Below are positions 13,747-22,834 of a stretch of DNA of 34,946 bases, piece after piece; the first letter of the stretch is position 1; each line of letters begins with the position of its first letter. Position numbers and translations under genes: made by a program. The stretch covers positions 1 through 34,946 of the forward strand of contig CAMDOT010000037.1 of NCBI GenBank assembly GCA_945903635.1, read 5' to 3'. The notes under the pieces are model-generated. The model was given only the letters and a program-made list of their open reading frames with translations, ran no database searches and was not told the origin of the DNA. Source of the DNA: Rhizobium sp. Q54 (lineage in GTDB: Bacteria > Pseudomonadota > Alphaproteobacteria > Reyranellales > Reyranellaceae).

Positions 13747-14730
13747 TCAGCGCCACCAGCACAGCAGGATGGTGCGAAGGATGGTGGTCCAGATCAGGCA
13801 GATCGCCACGACGATCCAGGTCCAGGCGATGCAGACCATGTTCACGATCCAGACCGACACGTGGCACACGACATTGGCGATCCAGACGCTGACGACGCAA
13901 ACCCAGTTAGAGACCCACACCAGCACCTTGCATGCCCAGGAGCACGGCCACCAATCGCAGCAATGACTGGAGCCCCAGTCGGCCCATTGCGAGCAGGCGG
14001 AATAGCCTTCGTCTGCCCACTCGGTGCACTGCTCATAGCCCTGGTCGGCCCAGGCGCTGCATTCCTGCCGCCGCGAGATACCCCATTCACGGCATTGCTG
14101 CGCCTGCATCTGCAGATAGACGCAGTTCCAGTAATCGAACAGGTGGCCGATGAATGCGAGGATCGCCAGGATCGGAACGACGACCAGCGCGAGCAGGAAC
14201 GCCCACCAGGTGCCGCAGTCGGGAATACGGGGCTTGCGGACGATCAGGTCGGGATTGCATGCCACGATGTCGTCCGGCGTCGTGGGATTGTAGACCGGCT
14301 GGCCGGTCGAGCAGTCGCAGGGTTTGATATTGCAGGCAATGAAGGCGTCTTCGTGCGCGTAGGCCTCCTTCTCGTAGGGATTGTCCTCATATTTGAATTT
14401 GTTCGAGAAGAAGCAGACGAAGTACTTGAAGAAGCCGGGCCGCAGGAATCCGACGCCGTAGCCTCCGGCGATGCCCGTGAACTGCTGCACGTGGAAGGCT
14501 TCGTGTACGAGCGTGTTGATCGTGGCCTGGTCGCAGAAGTCGGTGCTGGCACCGAGATAGATCCGATATCCGCCGATGCCGAGTGGGTTTGGCAAGGTGA
14601 TCGCCGCCGTTCCGGAGGCGACCCACCAGGGCAAGCCGCTGAAGAACATGACGAGGCTCCAGTCGACGGTCGGATAGAGGACCAGCAGAAGTTTCTTGGC
14701 GCAGTCTGGAATCGCGATCGGCGTTGCCAT
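13747..14730 (-). CDS. HExxH protein with 11-residue Cys/Trp ladder at the C-terminus
   Basis: This 327-residue protein is not one I can name. Residues 70-127 carry a zinc-metallopeptidase-like motif, VHEAFH (His76-Glu77-His80), and a downstream YEKEAYAHE that could supply a third ligand, as in DUF4157-like proteins. A membrane helix is at about 174-196. From residue 213 cysteines recur exactly every 11 residues: 213, 224, 235, 246, 257, then after a 10-residue step 267, 278, 289, 300, 311. The first five repeats are hydrophilic (C-x2-W-A-D-x-G-Y pattern); the last five are hydrophobic (C-x4-W-[IV]-x3-[IV]). GGGGGA precedes the ATG at 14730; an upstream ATG in the same frame lacks this. No signal peptide is seen. 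Confidence 0.8.
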   Translation of the reverse strand: MATPIAIPDCAKKLLLVLYPTVDWSLVMFFSGLPWWVASGTAAITLPNPLGIGGYRIYLGASTDFCDQATINTLVHEAFHVQQFTGIAGGYGVGFLRPGFFKYFVCFFSNKFKYEDNPYEKEAYAHEDAFIACNIKPCDCSTGQPVYNPTTPDDIVACNPDLIVRKPRIPDCGTWWAFLLALVVVPILAILAFIGHLFDYWNCVYLQMQAQQCREWGISRRQECSAWADQGYEQCTEWADEGYSACSQWADWGSSHCCDWWPCSWACKVLVWVSNWVCVVSVWIANVVCHVSVWIVNMVCIAWTWIVVAICLIWTTILRTILLCWWR

Positions 14731-15063
14731 GGTGTTTCCCCCCGTTGATGTTGCGGCGAAGCCTGCTTCAACGCCCGCGCAGGAAGGCGGCCACACTGAC
14801 GCGCACATCTTATTGCTAGCTAAACCACCGGCTGTTTCTTGGGATACACCCTATGTGTGCTCAGTAGTAAAGAAAAGCAACTTGTGGGATTCAGTCTGCC
14901 GCTGTCCTGGTGAGGCCGGCCGCCACGGCGCACGGATTGGCGGCGCCCGGGAACACCGAGACGATGCAGCGGGTATCTTCTCAGCTCGGCAAAACGGAGC
15001 ACCCCCCCCATCAGTCGGCAAACGAGATATGATCCCGCGCAGGGCAGAAATTCGGAGGAGACG
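14731..15063. other. Divergent intergenic region
   Basis: These 333 bases lie between the divergent Cys-ladder gene (minus) and the solute-receptor gene (plus). The stretch at about 14810-14885 is richer in A and T than its surroundings and probably holds promoters. No hexamer pair is clear enough to call. A run of seven C lies at 15002-15008. I see no coding potential or RNA gene. Confidence 0.4.
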
Positions 15064-16039
15064 ATGAAACTCACACGGCGAACCGCGCTCGGCGCGGCGG
15101 CCTCTCTTGGCCTGGCAGGCCCTGGGATCGCGCGGGCGCAGTCCTTTCCGTTCAAGCCGATCCGCCTGGTGGTGCCCTATTCGGCGGGTGGCGGGGCCGA
15201 CACGACCGCGCGCCTGATCGCGCCCAAGTTGCAGGAGGCGCTGGGCCAGACGGTCGTCATCGACAACAAGCCGGGGGCCCGGGGGCACGATTGGCGACGA
15301 TGCCGTCGCCAAGGCCGCGCCTGATGGCTACACGCTGCTGATCGGCGCCTTCGCGCATGCAGTCAATCCATCGCTGATGGCGAAGATGCCATTCCGGACG
15401 CCTGATGATTTCGCGCCGGTCTCGCTGCTGGTCATCGTGCCGGAGCTGCTGGTGGTCACACCGTCGTTCCCGGCGAAGACCGTGAGAGAGCTGGTGGCGA
15501 TGGCCAAGGCTGAGCCCGGCAAACTGTCCTACGGATCGTCGGGCAACGGCAGCGCCCAGCATCTTGCCGCGGAACTCTTCAAGATGCGCACCGGCACCGA
15601 TATCCAGCATGTGCCCTACAAGGGTGGTGCGCTGGCGGTAGCCGACGTCGCCGCAGGCCACGTGCCGTTCTATTTCGGTAACATGAGTTCTGCGCTGTCG
15701 CAGGCGCGGGCCGGCCGGGTGAGGGCGCTCGCCGTCACCAGCCCGCAGCGCTCACCGGCGGCGCCGGAGGTTCCGACCATGGCCGAGTCCGGCGTGGCCG
15801 GCTGCGAGATCTCGGAGTGGAATGCACTGCTGGCGCCGGCTGGCACGCCACCTGCCGTGATCGAACGGCTCCAGGCCGAGGTGGCGAAGATCCTGCGGCA
15901 GGACGACATCAAGGCGAAATTCGCCGACCTGGGGGCCCAGACGATCGGCTCGACGCCGGCCGAGCTGGCGGCCTTCCTGCGGGCCGAGCAGGCCAAGTGG
16001 GCCGAGGTGGTGCAGGCCGCCGGGATCAGGATCGAGTAG
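15064..16039 (+). pseudogene. Tripartite tricarboxylate (Bug/TctC) solute receptor, one-base frameshift
   Basis: The first frame encodes a Tat-like signal (TRRTALGAAASLGLA, ending near ARAQ) and the receptor start FPFKPIRLVVPYSAGGGADT...VVIDNKPGA. The protein then continues in another frame as GTIGDDAVAKAAPDGYTLLIG...FAPVSLLVIVP...VPYKGG to the stop at 16039. One extra base among the G and C runs at 15274-15286 explains the shift; without it the product is about 324 residues, normal for this periplasmic receptor family. GGAGGAG before the ATG is excellent. Both halves look well conserved, so this is either a sequencing error or a very recent lesion. No tctA/tctB membrane genes are adjacent. 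Confidence 0.85.
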
Positions 16040-16232
16040 GTCCGCCGCCGATTGGTGGGGCATACACGTGGTCGCGTCAGCGCGGACCCCGGGAATCGGG
16101 GCGTCCGAGGCAGAAATCGAATAGCGCCGATGGACGGTGAATCGTCTTTGATCTACCCTTGTGCCGTCGAGGATGGTCCATGCGCTCACGCTGCAGGGCA
16201 GCCCTGCCTCGAGCCTCTCCAACGGCTGGTGC

Positions 16233-18365
16233 ATGAGCAATTTCTTCGGGAACAAATGGCGACTTAAGCCCAGCATCCTGACGTCGTTCGTCCTGCTCAC
16301 CGTGCCGGTCTTCCTGACGATCATCGCCGTCACCTACGTCTCGAACGACCGGATCGCCCGGTCGGATGCCGACAATCTCGTCGGGCGCTTCACGACCGAA
16401 GCCATCACCAACATGCAGGGTGACCTAAACCCCATCAAGTCGCTGGTCCGGTCGGTGGCGGTGCTGGGCGACATCTATCCCGACATCTTTGCCGATAGCC
16501 GGTCGATGGCCTACTTCCAGGGCGTCCTGGTCCACAGCCGCAAGATCGTCAGCGTCTATGTCGGACTGGAGAACGGATCGTTCCGCCAGGCCCGTCGCAT
16601 CGATCCTGCCGTCGAAATCCAGGGCAAGCTGCCGCCGGACGGAGCGATCTACGCCTACCGCAGGGTCGAACGGTCAAAGGAAAGTGCCCGGGAATCGCCC
16701 ACCCTCGACCGTTATGAATTCCTCGACGCCAGCGAAAAAGACATCGGTAGCTTCGCACTCGACACGACCTACGATCCGCGGGCCCGCGGCTGGTACCGGA
16801 GTGCCGTTCAGGCGGGCTCCATCATGATCACCGATCCCGACGTGTTTGCGGCACTTGGGTTGATCGGATTTACCGTGGCGGCACCGTTCTATACAGCGGG
16901 GAAGGTGAGCGGTGTCGCTGCCGCCGACATCACGCTCGACGGCCTTTCCCAGTATCTCGCCGAACGGAAGATCAGCCCTGGCTCGCTGAGCTATATCCTC
17001 GACCCGCAGGGCAGGGTGTTGGCCGCCTCCGACCTGTCGCGGACCTACACCAACGACAATGGCCGGGTCGCCCTCCGCCACGTCACCTCGCTCGACAACA
17101 GTCTTCCCGCGGCCGCCTTCGGCGGCCGCCCGCGCGACGGCGAACGGCCCTATTCCTTCGTGCGCGACGGCAACGAATACATCGCCAGCCTGACCACGCT
17201 GCCGCCTGAGTTCGGCAAGCGCTGGCAGCTTTTCGTCGTGGTACCGATCGACGATTTCACCGGTGAGTACAAAGCCAACAATAATCGTCTGCTGCTCTTC
17301 GGGCTGGTCGTCCTCGCGATACAGGTCGTCATCATCTACTTCCTCACCGGCGTCATCTCGGCTCCGCTCGAGCGGCTTGCCCGCAAGGTCGGCACGATCC
17401 AGCAGCTTTCCGGCGCGGAGTCGCCGGCCATTGTCTCGCCGATCAGCGAGATCTCGGTTCTCTCGCGCGCCATCGAGACACTCGACTCGGCCGTCAAGTC
17501 GTTTGCCTCCTTCGTGCCGGTCGGCCTCGTCACCCAGCTTCTCGAGTCGGACCAGAAACTGGAGTTGGGCGGTCACAGCCGATTCCTCACCATCTTCTTC
17601 TCCGACCTCGAGGCTTTCTCGACCCTGTCCGAAGAGGTGCCGGCGCAGGAGCTCATGCTCCGGGTCTCGGCCTATCTCGAGATCGTCACCCGGTGCGTGA
17701 ACCAGGAAGCCGGGACGATCGACAAGTTCATCGGCGATGGTGTGATGGCTTTCTGGGGGGCGCCGGCACTGCTCGACGACCACGCCTGGCGCGCCTGCGT
17801 CGCCGCGCTTCGTATCCAGCACGCCATGATCGCGCTCAATGCCGAGGGCAGGGCGCGGGGATACAAGCCGATGAACGTGCGCATCGGCATCCATAGTGAC
17901 GCAGTGCTCGTCGGAAATATCGGATCCAAGCAGAGGATGAGCTATACGGTGATGGGCGACGGCGTGAACGTCGCGGCGCGCCTCGAAGGCATCAACAAGG
18001 AATATGGCACCCGCCTCTGCATCAGCCACAGTGTCTTCAAGGAAGCCGGCGAGCGTCTGTGCGTGCGGCCGATCGATGACGTCGCCGTGAAGGGCCGTCG
18101 AGGCCTCATCCCGATCTATGAACTGGTAGGGGTGTTCGGCCTCGAGCCTGAACTCGAACCCGATGCGCGATCGATCGAGCTGTGCCGTCTGACCCGTCTG
18201 GCTCACGACGCGGCCGCCGCGGGAGATTCCGCGCTCGCGCTGGAGCGCTATCGCCAAGTCCTCGTCGAATTTCCAGATGACCCGGTCGCCGCCGAGATGG
18301 CGAAGCGACTAGCAGAGGTTCCCGCGACCGAGGCCACGCGCAGAGGTTCCCTTGCCCGTCTCTAG
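16233..18365 (+). CDS. Class III adenylate/guanylate cyclase with Cache sensor domain
   Basis: This is a 710-residue membrane receptor. A first helix at about 15-37 is followed by a periplasmic dCache-like sensor (about 45-345, with DPRARGWYRSAVQAG and SYILDPQGRVLAAS typical of Cache), a second helix at about 352-374, a HAMP-like linker, and a class III cyclase domain at about 440-625. Catalytic motifs are intact: FFSDLEAFST and DKFIGDGVMAFWG (the two metal Asp), Lys in IDKF, and MGDGVNVAARLE (Asp and Asn/Arg). The Lys/Asp pair favours ATP, giving cAMP. Starts at GTG 16161 or ATG 16173 are also possible; I chose ATG 16233 because it places the helix normally. The 3' end overlaps the methyltransferase gene by 14 bases. 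Confidence 0.9.
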   Translation: MSNFFGNKWRLKPSILTSFVLLTVPVFLTIIAVTYVSNDRIARSDADNLVGRFTTEAITNMQGDLNPIKSLVRSVAVLGDIYPDIFADSRSMAYFQGVLVHSRKIVSVYVGLENGSFRQARRIDPAVEIQGKLPPDGAIYAYRRVERSKESARESPTLDRYEFLDASEKDIGSFALDTTYDPRARGWYRSAVQAGSIMITDPDVFAALGLIGFTVAAPFYTAGKVSGVAAADITLDGLSQYLAERKISPGSLSYILDPQGRVLAASDLSRTYTNDNGRVALRHVTSLDNSLPAAAFGGRPRDGERPYSFVRDGNEYIASLTTLPPEFGKRWQLFVVVPIDDFTGEYKANNNRLLLFGLVVLAIQVVIIYFLTGVISAPLERLARKVGTIQQLSGAESPAIVSPISEISVLSRAIETLDSAVKSFASFVPVGLVTQLLESDQKLELGGHSRFLTIFFSDLEAFSTLSEEVPAQELMLRVSAYLEIVTRCVNQEAGTIDKFIGDGVMAFWGAPALLDDHAWRACVAALRIQHAMIALNAEGRARGYKPMNVRIGIHSDAVLVGNIGSKQRMSYTVMGDGVNVAARLEGINKEYGTRLCISHSVFKEAGERLCVRPIDDVAVKGRRGLIPIYELVGVFGLEPELEPDARSIELCRLTRLAHDAAAAGDSALALERYRQVLVEFPDDPVAAEMAKRLAEVPATEATRRGSLARL

Positions 18366-19071
18366 ATCGGTCGTGATCCCTCTGCCGCCCGTGGTGGTCC
18401 CAACGTTGCGTCCCAGCGAATATACATCTGCGCTGATCCAGGTGTTGCGCGGCCATGCCGGACGGATCCGCGGCGCTCGCGTGCTCGAGGTCGGCTGTGG
18501 CAGCGGCGCGGTGCTGGCGGCGGTGGGGGCCATGGGTGCCGCGCACCTCTGCGGAATCGATATCGAAGCCAACGCCATCTCCGCCAGCGCTCAACTGCTC
18601 GCTGAACTTGGCCATGGCGCCATCTCGGAGTTGCATTGCGGCGACATGTGGTGGCCCGTGGCAGGCCGGCGCTTCGACGTGGTCGTAGCCAATCTCCCGC
18701 ACTTTCCGATGAAGCCCGTCGAAATAGGTGGCCGGCTGCCGACGTGGAGCGCCGGCGGCCCCGACGGACGCAGCTTGCTCGATCCCTTCCTCAAGGGACT
18801 TGCCGACCATCTTGCTCCAGGTGGCCGGGCCGTCATCACGCATAACGCCTTCGACGACCTTGGGCTGTCGCGCGATCTGGCAGCCGCCGGTGGCCTTCAT
18901 CTTCGTGTCGCACTCACGACCCTGGTCTACATTTCACCCGAGAAGCTTGCGCAAATGACCGCCGAGGTTCTGCGCGCCGAGGACGGACGCACGATCCATC
19001 GCTACGGCCCCTATACTTTTGGCGAGCTGCACATCGTGGAAATCGGCCCGGCAGTCGAAGGCGCAGACTGA
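18352..19071 (+). CDS. SAM-dependent methyltransferase (HemK/PrmC-like)
   Basis: This is a 239-residue Rossmann-type methyltransferase. Motif I is VLEVGCGSGAVLAAV (about 44-58), with the acidic end of strand 2 at GIDIEA, and motif IV VVVANLPHFP. HemK/PrmC-type enzymes that methylate glutamine or similar amides have NPPY there; here it reads NLPH, so the methyl acceptor may differ. The TTG at 18352 has AGAGG five bases upstream and overlaps the cyclase end by 14 bases; GTG at 18373 is an alternative. The next gene follows after one base. Confidence 0.82.
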   Translation: MPVSRSVVIPLPPVVVPTLRPSEYTSALIQVLRGHAGRIRGARVLEVGCGSGAVLAAVGAMGAAHLCGIDIEANAISASAQLLAELGHGAISELHCGDMWWPVAGRRFDVVVANLPHFPMKPVEIGGRLPTWSAGGPDGRSLLDPFLKGLADHLAPGGRAVITHNAFDDLGLSRDLAAAGGLHLRVALTTLVYISPEKLAQMTAEVLRAEDGRTIHRYGPYTFGELHIVEIGPAVEGAD

Positions 19072-19072
19072 G

Positions 19073-20764
19073 ATGCGGGCATGGCGGACTCTGCGGCCTG
19101 CGCTGGCCGGCATCCTTGCCGGCGCCATGGCGACGTTTCCCCTGATTGCCACGGCGGAGACACCTGATGCAGCACTTGCCAAGCTGGTCGGGGATGCACG
19201 CGCCGAGGCTGCGGTACCCGGCGCTTGCGCGGCGCCAAACCTCGACCGTTTCGTCCGCATGTTCTGTGAAAGCCGGCTGCGCGCAGGCGTTCGGGAATAC
19301 TATCCGCTGTTCGGCACGCGCGAGGGCGAGAACCGGTCAGGCTACGACGTCGACGTAGGGCGAGCCGTTGCCAAGCAGCTGGGGGTCGAGCCGGTTTTCA
19401 CGCGTGTCAATGCCGCCACACGGATTCCGCTGCTCGCCGAGGACCGCATCGACCTCGTGATCGCGACCATGGGACACAATACCCAGCGCGACAGCCAGGT
19501 TCGCTTCATCCGACCGCATTACTACCAGTCCGAAACGGCTGTCGTGGGTCCGCGCGCGCTCAACGTCAAGGGCTGGCCCGATGTCGCCAGCCGCACAGTC
19601 TGCGTTACCATCGGCAACGGCTCGAATGCCCAGATCGTGTCGCACAACGTGCGCCTGATGCTGTTCGACGAGGCGGGCGTCCTGCCCGATCGCCTGAGGG
19701 ACGAGACCTGCACGCTGGCGGCGCAGGACGACAGCTTCTTCGCCTACTATTTCACCGATCCCAAGTTCGCCAAGAACTACGAGCAGAAGTTCGGCTTTGC
19801 CCAGGTGCCCTGGGGCATGGCGGTCGCGCGGACCGGCAGCGACCGCCTGGCCCGGGCGCTCGATCTCACGAGCCAGATCTTCCACCGCGATGGGGTCTTT
19901 CTCGGCATCGCCCACGGCAACAGCGTCGGCACCGGTTTTCTCGAACGCCAGCAGGCGGTGTGGAAGCGGCCGGAGTGCAACACCGACACGGGCAGCGCCA
20001 ATCCAGCCTGCGTGCTGCCGGCGCTCGATGCCGATCTTCAGCCGACTCCTTTCGCAGGGCGTGCGAAGGCAGTCGAACATTGGATCCAGGCACACACCGG
20101 CGTCGATTTTTCGTTGCCGATGTTCAAGACGATGCCTGCCTGGTCCCTGTTCAAGGACGGCATTGTGAATTCGCTCATCCTGGTCGCGGGTGCGCTCGTG
20201 GCGACGCTTCTGTTCGCCATAGTGCTGGGCGCCTTCCAGAGTTCGCGCTCGTTCGTGCTGCGCTGGCCCGCGCGCGCCGGCACCATCATCCTGCAGTCAT
20301 CGCCGGTGGTGCTCACGCTGGTCATCGCCGCTGCCGTGGCGCAGGCGATCTTTCCCTATTCCTCGGCCGTGGCGATCGGCGCCGCGATCGTGGCGCTGGG
20401 GCTGATGAACGGCAGCAATGCCGGCCAGGCCATCGCCGAGGCCATGCACACGCTGCGGACCGAGCGCGGCAGCGCCCATGGAACGGGGGGGATCCCGACA
20501 ACGGAGCTGTTCGGCCGCGCCGTCAGCCGCTCGGCGACGCAGATCGTGTCGTTCCTCATCAATGCCGCCAAGGGCACGCCGATCGCGAGCTTCATCGGCG
20601 CGCCTGAGCTTCTGAGCGCGCTCACCGACATCACCTCCTTCGCCAGCGGCCGCGCCACCACCTATACGCTGCTGCTGGTCTTCTACGTTGCCGTGGTCGT
20701 GGTCGTGGTCTGGTTGTGCGGCAAGTTCCGGTCCTGGCTCGAGCACCGGCAGGCGGCGGCATGA
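19073..20764 (+). CDS. Amino-acid-type ABC transporter, fused binding protein and permease
   Basis: This is a 563-residue fusion. After a signal segment (about 1-30), residues 60-330 form a family 3 solute-binding domain (LRAGVREYYPLFG, GYDVDVGRAVAKQLGVEPVF, RIDLVIATMGHNTQRD). Residues about 362-555 form a permease with four or five helices and an EAA-like loop (QAIAEAMHTLRTERG...AVSRSATQIVSFLIN). Several Cys pairs in the periplasmic part may form disulfides. Such fusions occur in glutamine/polar amino-acid importers. It overlaps the second permease gene by four bases. No ATP-binding subunit gene lies in this operon. The substrate is not evident. Confidence 0.85.
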   Translation: MRAWRTLRPALAGILAGAMATFPLIATAETPDAALAKLVGDARAEAAVPGACAAPNLDRFVRMFCESRLRAGVREYYPLFGTREGENRSGYDVDVGRAVAKQLGVEPVFTRVNAATRIPLLAEDRIDLVIATMGHNTQRDSQVRFIRPHYYQSETAVVGPRALNVKGWPDVASRTVCVTIGNGSNAQIVSHNVRLMLFDEAGVLPDRLRDETCTLAAQDDSFFAYYFTDPKFAKNYEQKFGFAQVPWGMAVARTGSDRLARALDLTSQIFHRDGVFLGIAHGNSVGTGFLERQQAVWKRPECNTDTGSANPACVLPALDADLQPTPFAGRAKAVEHWIQAHTGVDFSLPMFKTMPAWSLFKDGIVNSLILVAGALVATLLFAIVLGAFQSSRSFVLRWPARAGTIILQSSPVVLTLVIAAAVAQAIFPYSSAVAIGAAIVALGLMNGSNAGQAIAEAMHTLRTERGSAHGTGGIPTTELFGRAVSRSATQIVSFLINAAKGTPIASFIGAPELLSALTDITSFASGRATTYTLLLVFYVAVVVVVVWLCGKFRSWLEHRQAAA

Positions 20765-21399
20765 TGGGCTTGCATATCCCCACCGGATTCTTCCGCGACC
20801 TGCTCGCGGGCATGGTGGTCAATTTCGAGATCGCGGCCATCGCGCTGGCGATCGGCTTGGCGCTGGGCGGCCTGCTGGCGCTTGGGCGGCTCGGCGGAGG
20901 CCCCGTGGGGGGCGTCGCCACCACGCTGATCGGTCTGATGCGGGCGGCGCCCACCTTCGTCGTCATGTTCTTCCTGCTGAACATCATTCCGCGCGACGCC
21001 ACGCTCTTCAGCGTCGGCGTCACGCCGTCGCCGCTCATGATCGTGGCGCTGTCGCTGGTGCCCTATTCGGCGTCCTACGTGGCCGACAACGGCGCCGAGG
21101 CTCTGAAGCAGCTGCGCGCCGGCTCGCCGCTGGGCGCGCTGCAGTTCCTGCCCAACGTCACGCGCGCCTTCTTCGTGCTGGTGATGTCGTCCAGTGCCGG
21201 GGCGGCGATCGGCGTCACCGAAGGCATCGCGGTGATCCTGCGCGAGGCCGTTCTGCTGCCGGCGCTCGGCGACAAGCTCGTGCTCTTCGCCATCGGCATC
21301 CTGTTCTTCGGCGTGACCCTGCAGGCGGGCTTTGCCCTCATGCGTCTCCTGCAGCGCCATCTCGGCCGCCTCGCCACGCGCGATGCTGCCATCCCATGA
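20761..21399 (+). CDS. Amino-acid-type ABC transporter permease
   Basis: This is a 212-residue membrane protein with about five helices, normal for HisM/GlnP-type permeases. It opens GFFRDLLAGMVVNFEIAAIALAIGL and has an EAA-like loop (NGAEALKQLRAGSPLGALQFLPNVTR) that would dock the ATPase. Together with the fused permease domain upstream it would make a two-permease channel. Its ATG overlaps the upstream stop (ATGA) and its own stop overlaps the SDR start (ATGA), so all are translationally coupled. Confidence 0.87.
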   Translation: MMGLHIPTGFFRDLLAGMVVNFEIAAIALAIGLALGGLLALGRLGGGPVGGVATTLIGLMRAAPTFVVMFFLLNIIPRDATLFSVGVTPSPLMIVALSLVPYSASYVADNGAEALKQLRAGSPLGALQFLPNVTRAFFVLVMSSSAGAAIGVTEGIAVILREAVLLPALGDKLVLFAIGILFFGVTLQAGFALMRLLQRHLGRLATRDAAIP

Positions 21400-22256
21400 G
21401 CTACGACTCGGTGTTTCGCCCGAACCTGTTCGCCGGCCGGACGATCATCGTCACCGGTGGCGGCTCGGGGCTCGGCCGCTGCACCGCCCACGAGCTGAAA
21501 TCGCTTGGTGCGCGCCTCGCCCTGATCGGACGCACCCCGGAAAAGCTCGACCAGGTGAAGCAGGAACTCGGCGATCCCGAGACCTTCACCTTCGCGGCCG
21601 ACCTGCGCGACGAGGCGCAGGTGAAGGCGGCCATCGCCGGCGTGCTCGCCTGGGGCGGCCGCATCGACGGTCTCGTGAACAATGCCGGCGGCCAGTTTCC
21701 CGCCCTGCTCAAGGACATCTCGCTCAACGGCTGGAACGCCGTCGTCGCCAACAACATGACCGCGACCTTCCTGGTGTCGAAGGCGGTCTATCTCGGCTGG
21801 ATGGAGCAGAACGGCGGCGCCATCGTGAATGTCGGCGCCGACTTCGAGCTCGGCATGCCCGGCATGGGCCACAATGGCGCCGCACGCGCCGGACAAACCA
21901 ACTTCACCTACACCGCGTCGGTCGAATGGGCGCATGCGGGCGTGCGCATCAATTCCGTGATCCCGGGCTTCATTGCCTCATCGGGGTTCGACCGCTACCC
22001 CGAGCGCGCCCACGACGTGTTGCGCAACGTCAAGAGTCGCATTCCGATGAAGCGCCACGGAACCGAATCGGAGATCGCCGGCGCCATCGTCTATCTGCTG
22101 AGTGACGCCGCGGCCTACGTCACCGGCATTTCGCTGCGTGTCGACGGCGGTCTGCACAACTACGGCAAGTCGAGCTTCTACGAAGTGCCGGACCATGACC
22201 GGTCCAAACCGTTCAACGGATTTCCACTCTACAAGGTACCGAAGGTACTGGAGTAG
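21396..22256 (+). CDS. SDR family protein with altered catalytic residues
   Basis: This 286-residue protein has a clear Rossmann fold: TGGGSGLG at 20-27, VNNAGGQ at 94-100, and a late [19 protein letters not shown] stretch. The catalytic Ser-Tyr-Lys set is missing. The expected Ser lies at Gly147 (VNVGADF) and the YxxxK window reads HNGAARAG (160-164, with Arg for Lys). The HxGAARAG pattern is shared by acyl-CoA-type SDRs such as dienoyl-CoA or citronellyl-CoA pathway reductases, so this is likely a family trait rather than decay. It closes the cyclase-to-ABC operon by an ATGA overlap. Confidence 0.87.
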   Translation: MSYDSVFRPNLFAGRTIIVTGGGSGLGRCTAHELKSLGARLALIGRTPEKLDQVKQELGDPETFTFAADLRDEAQVKAAIAGVLAWGGRIDGLVNNAGGQFPALLKDISLNGWNAVVANNMTATFLVSKAVYLGWMEQNGGAIVNVGADFELGMPGMGHNGAARAGQTNFTYTASVEWAHAGVRINSVIPGFIASSGFDRYPERAHDVLRNVKSRIPMKRHGTESEIAGAIVYLLSDAAAYVTGISLRVDGGLHNYGKSSFYEVPDHDRSKPFNGFPLYKVPKVLE

Positions 22257-22268
22257 GGCGCCCGGGCC

Positions 22269-22730
22269 TCAGCGCGCGCCCTCGAGCCGCGTCGTGATCA
22301 CGATCTCCGAGGTCAGGGTGCGGTGCACCGGACAACGATCGGCGATCTCCAGAAGCCGCTTTTTCTGTTCGTCGCTGAGCGGTCCGTCGAGCTCGATCCA
22401 GCGCTCGATCCGGTCGACCTTGCCCTCCTTGGTCTCGCAGGCGGCACAGTCGTTTGCGTAGATCTTGTCGTGCTTCAGCACCACCCTGACCTTCTGCAAC
22501 GGCCACTTCTTCTGGCGTGCGTACATGCGCAGCGTCATCGCGGTGCAGGCGCCCAGGGCCGCGAGCAGATAGCTGTAGGGATCGGGGCCGGTGTCGTTGC
22601 CGCCATTGGCGGCCGGCTCGTCGGCGGGCAGGACATGTGCGCCACTGCGCACGGTCTCGGCAAACGGCCCAGCCTCGCTGTCCTCGACAAGTACGACACC
22701 GGGAGGAGGAAGTTCAGCGACATCGCTCAT
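22269..22730 (-). CDS. OsmC family protein
   Basis: The protein has 153 residues with both redox cysteines of the OsmC/Ohr fold: Cys62 in [12 protein letters not shown] and Cys133 in DRCPVHRTL. An extra DCAACE pair (95 and 98) is typical of the OsmC-like subgroup. OsmC/Ohr proteins reduce organic or fatty-acid hydroperoxides in the cytoplasm. The ATG at 22730 has AAAGGAGAG six bases upstream. It is convergent with the SDR gene, with only 12 bases between the stops. Confidence 0.92.
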   Translation of the reverse strand: MSDVAELPPPGVVLVEDSEAGPFAETVRSGAHVLPADEPAANGGNDTGPDPYSYLLAALGACTAMTLRMYARQKKWPLQKVRVVLKHDKIYANDCAACETKEGKVDRIERWIELDGPLSDEQKKRLLEIADRCPVHRTLTSEIVITTRLEGAR

Positions 22731-22834
22731 GGCGCTCTCCTTTCACAATCAAATTCGAGGCGGCAGGCGGATATTACCCGGAACCTTCGTGGCCTACACC
22801 GCTCTCACGGCAACAACATGAAGGAGTTTCGACC

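Noticed and set aside
16674..18257. Minus-strand frame of over 500 codons opposite the cyclase gene
   Set aside because: It mirrors the cyclase codons and has no recognisable domain or start signal.
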